From Brienomyrus brachyistius (lineage: Eukaryota > Chordata > Actinopteri > Osteoglossiformes > Mormyridae), in assembly GCF_023856365.1 (NCBI RefSeq), contig NC_064541.1:26886214-26950213 (forward strand): a stretch of DNA of 64,000 bases, in the 5' to 3' direction. The stretch's first letter is position 1. Each line of letters starts with the position of its first letter. Positions 59,866 to 64,000 of the stretch are shown here, piece by piece. The notes beneath the pieces were generated by a model. The model was not told where the DNA came from and did not search any database. It saw nothing but the letters and a program-made list of their open reading frames with translations. Made by a program: the position numbers and the translations under genes.

Positions 59866-60980
59866 ATTTCAGTGGAAGAAGCTGAAACAGGCCAGAGGCA
59901 GCATCCACAACAGCAAACTCAGCCCAGCCTGACTGTGAGCTGCGTTACACAGGTCTCTTTCACAGCAGTTAATGGCGTTTCCACCAAAGCTTGCATTTAG
60001 CAAAACCATATTACCAGCTCCACCACACAGACTACTGAGAATTCATCCTTTCCATAGTGTAATAGAGCTTTGTAATATCCCTGAAAAGAACAGGATAGTA
60101 TAAAAATAATTAGCAAAGCACACTTGAATAGCAGGTTTTACTCTGAAACAGATCATAACCTCTGTGTGGCTAGCAGGCAATTTAGCCATTTATTCTAAAA
60201 GCTAAGTGTCACTGGAGAACTGTCCAATACTTTTTTAATTCTTCTTTTTTCCTTAATTTTGTTCTATAACATTACAGGTATCAAGTAAATCAGCGATACA
60301 GGTAAGTTTCTTTATGGACTCACCACTGAGGGAAACTGATACACTCCCACATATCTTTCCAGATGGGCAGGTTACTTGTTTCGGGGAGCATCCTTCCAAC
60401 GGACAGTCATAGCACTGGAGCGAGCACACTATAGAATATTTGCATTAAATATCAGACAATATATATGAGACAGATATAGACATCATATACCATACACATG
60501 ACCACTTATACAATGCTGACGTCTCACATTTTCATTCTAAGCTTTAAAAGCCTTAATTATGGGGATTTACAGTGGACAGCCTATTTTTAAGTGTGCAGTC
60601 CCCTTTTCCTCTGTAATTATTGTGAAACTTCAGGTATGAAACATACAGCAACATGCTCACAATTTCTTGACAATAAAAGCTGTTTGTATTTACAAAAAAC
60701 AATCATGAATGTTTCTGAGACAATGCGTGTTAAAGTTGTACTAAGAAAATAAGTTTTAACCCTTTCATGCATGCATTATTAAAAACAGAACCAGCCATAT
60801 TTAATGCTTTTTATTACTCAGATTTGCATAATTTTTCTTAATTAAAAAAAGAAATAGGGAACAGTGTTAAGTGAGATAAAGCAAATTCCCATGAAACCAC
60901 ATCTCATAGCCATTTGGATTGAGTACTGTACCTTTATTGAAGAGCACACAGGTAACGATGAGACTGACAATGAGTTTCAT
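59866..60980 (-). pseudogene. Ly6/uPAR (LU) gene copy C, exons 3-4 deleted
   Basis: Exon 1 is 60,932-60,980 (MKLIVSLIVTCVLFNKG) and exon 2 is 60,324-60,428 ([19 protein letters not shown]; one codon shorter than in A). The exon 5 equivalent lies at about 59,870-60,080. Intron 2 runs directly into intron 4 sequence near 60,159, so exons 3 and 4 are gone. Exon 5 has TGA where copy A has the Cys codon of KGC. The hydrophobic GPI tail is still readable afterwards. All introns are phase 1, so exon 2 to exon 5 splicing stays in frame until that stop. Confidence 0.87.
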
Positions 60981-61028
60981 CTTGAGTTTCATCAAATGCA
61001 ATTCAGATTACATCTTACAGTTACATAC

Positions 61029-61050
61029 ATTTATATAGGGGAGTGACTCA
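61029..61050 (-). promoter_or_regulatory. AP-1 and TATA pair upstream of LU copy C
   Basis: Minus strand TGAGTCA (61,050-61,044) and TATAAAT (61,035-61,029), 48 bp before the ATG, same spacing as in A and B. Confidence 0.65.
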
Positions 61051-61058
61051 TAATATTC

Positions 61059-61211
61059 GTGCATCTGTTACAGGAAGTGGATGGCAGGGTTAGTGAAATG
61101 CAAAACAGGGGAATTACTGTGCATCTGTTACAGGAAGTGGATGGCAGGGTTAGTGAAATGCAAAACAGGGGAATATCCGTGCATCAGTTACAGGAAGTGG
61201 ATGGCAGGGTG
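61059..61211 (+). repeat. 60-bp tandem repeat, about 2.5 copies, at the copy C promoter
   Basis: Units start at 61,059, 61,119 and 61,179 (gtgcatctgttacaggaagt...). Copy B has one unit-like sequence at the same place, so the expansion is private to C. Confidence 0.9.
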
Positions 61212-62046
61212 ACGTTACTGTCTGACCGCCTGACTGCTCCAAGGTTGTAGTTTGATTGCTGCCATCTGCTGTGTGCATGTGGAGTTCGCATGCACCCATC
61301 GTGTCACTCAGGATACTTCCTGCAGTACTGAAGCATGCATTTAGGTGAACTGGTAATGTCTAACAAAAGAAACAAATCAAGCACTTAAAAGATACTCCAC
61401 TCTGCATTTATACCTAGACATTTCATACAAGTATAAATATATTCAAATAAACTTGCGGAACAGCTTCCTAACTTCTTAACTCCCCCTGCCTCCTAATTAA
61501 TCAGCCTTACTGTCCAGGTTTCCCTCTTCACTGCATTAGTACTGGCTTCATGTCCCCTACAAAATCGAATGCAACACTTTTCTTCGCATTGTAGTTTACA
61601 TGGAAACTGTGATTATTGGGTGGAATGCGGACTCTGAGGCGAGGGCTCTGTGTCAGTAATTGGAAAGTTGCTGCTTCAAATCCTGTGAATGTCGGGAGTG
61701 ATCCTACTCCCGTGAATCCTTAACCTGTAATTGCTTAACCCTGGGTTTGATGCTAAACTACATCCAGCCCTGCAACCAGATCCTCCAACTTATTAGGAAA
61801 ATTTGGGGGTTGGTGGCAGGATTGGCACTCCAGCCACTGGGAAAAAAAACTCACTGTCCCATTTGACTAGTGTGGTTCTGAGGTATCACCTGCCGCATGG
61901 TTCCACTCGGGTTCTCATCCCTGAGGTGGTTTGTTGTGTGGTGGATGTGGCAATGTGCTGTAATGAGTGTGTGCTCTTTACCTCTCCTCTGTAATTTTAA
62001 TTGCTTAATATGCAAATATAAATTGCCATATTTTGATTCATACAGG

Positions 62047-62266
62047 TTTCCTCCGGGTACTCCGGTTTCCCCCCACAGTCCAAAAACATGCTGAGACTAA
62101 TTGGACTTGCTAAATTGCCCATTGGTGTGCATGTGTGAGTGCGCCCTGCGATGGGCTGGCCCCCCATCCTGGGTTGTTCCCTGCCTCGTGCCCATTGCTT
62201 CTGGGATAGGTTCCGGACCCCCCGCGACCCAGTAGGACAAGCGGTTTGAAAAATGGATGGATGGAT
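62047..62266 (+). mobile_element. 5'-truncated GATG-SINE with 12-bp target duplication
   Basis: Starts inside the body (tttcctccgggtactcc) and ends in (GGAT)n. Target duplication gattcatacagg at 62,035-62,046 and 62,267-62,278. The paralogous site upstream of LU copy B (about 53,135) is empty, so it inserted after the B/C duplication. Confidence 0.93.
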
Positions 62267-62439
62267 GATTCATACAGGACATACGGCAATCTTACCTCAA
62301 GCACCCCAGGAAGTGAGTTGGCTTTATCCCTATGAACTAATTCTACGAATCTCCACTGAACAAAATAATGATTGTTTTTCACCATTTGTGCATCTTGCTG
62401 TGCTTTGAGACATACACACATATACATGCGAGAACAAAG

Positions 62440-62600
62440 CCTGGGGCCCGAACACAGGGTCAGCCATTTATCTAGGGCCCCTGGAGCAGTTTTCAGGGTT
62501 AAGGGCCATGCGCAAGGGCCAATGGTGATGGAACTATTCAGCAGACCAAGGGGTTTAAACCAGCAACCTTCCGATCACAGACACAGAGACGTAGGGGCTA
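62440..62600 (+). repeat. Interspersed repeat in the LU copy C upstream flank
   Basis: Paralogue of 53,300-53,470 with the same flanking sequence. Confidence 0.75.
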
Positions 62601-62639
62601 CGTTCGTCATCTTGGGATTAAAGTTTTCCTCATAGAAAT

Positions 62640-63735
62640 GAATGGAGAATCCCCACAAAGATGTGTGTGTGTGTATGAGTGTGTGTATTGTAGTACCACT
62701 GTATGTGGAAGGTCATTTGCATATCCCAGCTGGCTCACGAGTCGTCGTAAATAGCCCCTGTGTGCAATCGATCTCCCCGATTACTGGTGTCAGTGGGGAT
62801 GCCAGAATCAGTCCCACTGGCGTTGCTGGAGTGGATGCTCTTCACCAATGTCCAGCAAGTCCGCTCCAGCCTGGCAGAGCTGCAGGCAGCGTCGACACAG
62901 TAAGCAAAGAGAGGCGGTGGTGAGGAAGCTGGGCAGGACTTGGAGATTGTCTGCTGGTGATGCAGGAGGAGAAGGAACCGCTGCTGCCTGGAAACCCAGA
63001 CCAGAGCCACCAGCAGATGAGCAGGGGACCGCGGGTACAGGTGTCCCGGCCCTGAGTTCATCTTCACTGTAGCTGCCACTGCCTACTGAAGGATTTCCTT
63101 AGTGAATTTGTAGATATTTCATTATGTTCATTTAGTTCACTCATCTATATCTTTCATGTTTCTTATTTTTATATTTCTTTCTGATACTCGCTCATCATGT
63201 TTTTTGCCTCTCATACAACTCACTCTCACCAAGGCCATCTGACCCACTGGCTCCAGGAGTCTGTACGAAGACCACAGATAAAGGGCCTGCTTCCCTCGGT
63301 GGGTCAGTCAGTCAGACAGACAGACACAGATACACACTGAATTGGTCGTGTGTAAACGTCTTTCTGTAACATCTTCATTCTGTCTTAATAAACTGCTTAA
63401 GCTTAATAAACCTGCCTCATCATTCAGCTAAAAGAACCTGAGGTTTCACTGAAGAAATCTATCAGTGAGAGACAAGGCCGAGAGACTAATTAATGCTGGA
63501 TGACTGAAGACAACAATTAAGTGCGCAAATCAACGGAGGTAAGATCTTCCCCCTGTCTTTAGCTGAAGGTTGAAAATAGACTCTCTCCTGCTTAAACACC
63601 AGATCAGAGATTTGTTTGATGAAGAAGAACTACTAAACATAGCTAATTGTGAGATATCTTTATTTGTTTTGAGCTCAAAAAAGATATTTAGACTATAAAG
63701 AAGTTTTTCTGTTGCTGTAACGGGGTAGAAACAGC
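62640..63735. other. Unclassified region
   Basis: Contains two short GC-rich frames (ATG 62,800 with LLEWMLFTNVQQVRSSLAEL before a possible donor at 62,899; ATG 62,959 with MQEEKEPLLPGNPDQ). I recognise neither. 63,300-63,430 has two AATAAA motifs and looks like LTR or UTR sequence. Confidence 0.35.
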
Positions 63736-63739
63736 ATTT

Positions 63740-64000
63740 CTTAGAAATAGATCCCTATATAAAACGCAGGATTTTAGTGATCTACAATATCATTCAGAAT
63801 ATCAACATACCTTCATGGGATAAAACCAGAGCAGCCTGGGAACAAGACCTAAGTGTTGAAATCAATGATGGAAATTGGCGACATATTATTAAACAGATGC
63901 ACACTTCTTCTTTCTGCCTTAGACACAACCTAATACAATTTAAAGTAGTTCATCGTTTACATTTCACAAATGAAAGATTGGCTAGAATTTACCCTGGCAC
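63740..64000 (+). mobile_element. L1/Tx1-like LINE ORF2, C-terminal region, runs off the window
   Basis: An open frame to the window edge reads WDKTRAAWEQDLSV, HTSSFCLRHNLIQFKVVHRL and NERLARIYPG, typical of the post-RT part of L1/Tx1 ORF2. The rest lies beyond 64,000. Confidence 0.8.

Overview
The window is nuclear DNA from a vertebrate, almost certainly a teleost or other ray-finned fish. Genes are split by GT-AG introns. The intergenic space is filled with tRNA-derived SINEs ending in (GATG)n, CR1 and L1/Tx1 LINEs, Tc1-like elements, Ty3/Gypsy pieces and long (CA)n tracts. The protein-coding backbone is GGCT, a second GGCT-like gene, NOD1 and part of ZNRF2. I recall the same neighbourhood (ZNRF2-NOD1-GGCT) on human chromosome 7p14. 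I cannot name the species.

1-10.7 kb holds two tandem gamma-glutamylcyclotransferase genes on the + strand, each with four coding exons and matching phases. The second has a signal peptide, eight N-glycosylation sequons and an altered substrate loop, so it looks like a secreted paralogue. 10.7-14.4 kb is repeat-rich and includes a solo LTR nested in a SINE. 14.4-24.9 kb is a complete NOD1 gene: a CCAAT-box promoter, a non-coding first exon with a uORF that crosses the first splice, two CARD exons, one large NACHT exon, seven leucine-rich-repeat exons of exactly 84 nt, and a short last exon followed by a long (TG)n in the 3' UTR.

25-43.4 kb is mostly transposon debris. It contains only the last two coding exons of ZNRF2 (35.5-36.1 kb). 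It also holds a 1,033-bp unit repeated 2.67 times in tandem, derived from a dead Tc1-like transposon, and a second Tc1-like element. 43.4-62.6 kb carries three copies of a two-domain Ly6/uPAR (LU) gene. Copy A (+) is intact with a GPI-anchor signal. Copies B and C (-) are broken. All three share an AP-1 plus TATA promoter. A gag-protease fragment of a Ty3/Gypsy element with a tRNA-His primer site, and a solo LTR, lie between B and C. The window ends inside an L1/Tx1 ORF2.

The most notable structure is a mosaic block at 49,350-51,814. Its left part is an inverted copy of 29,437-30,799 and its right part an inverted copy of 44,747-45,874 (LU gene A). Both are identical wherever I compared them. 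The two parts are fused inside a 26-bp stretch common to two SINEs, giving a chimeric SINE. The resulting inverted repeats bracket the segment that holds the ZNRF2 exons. Those exons lie in the opposite orientation to what the human arrangement predicts and lack their 5' partners. This suggests SINE-mediated rearrangement with inversion, or an assembly fault with the same signature.
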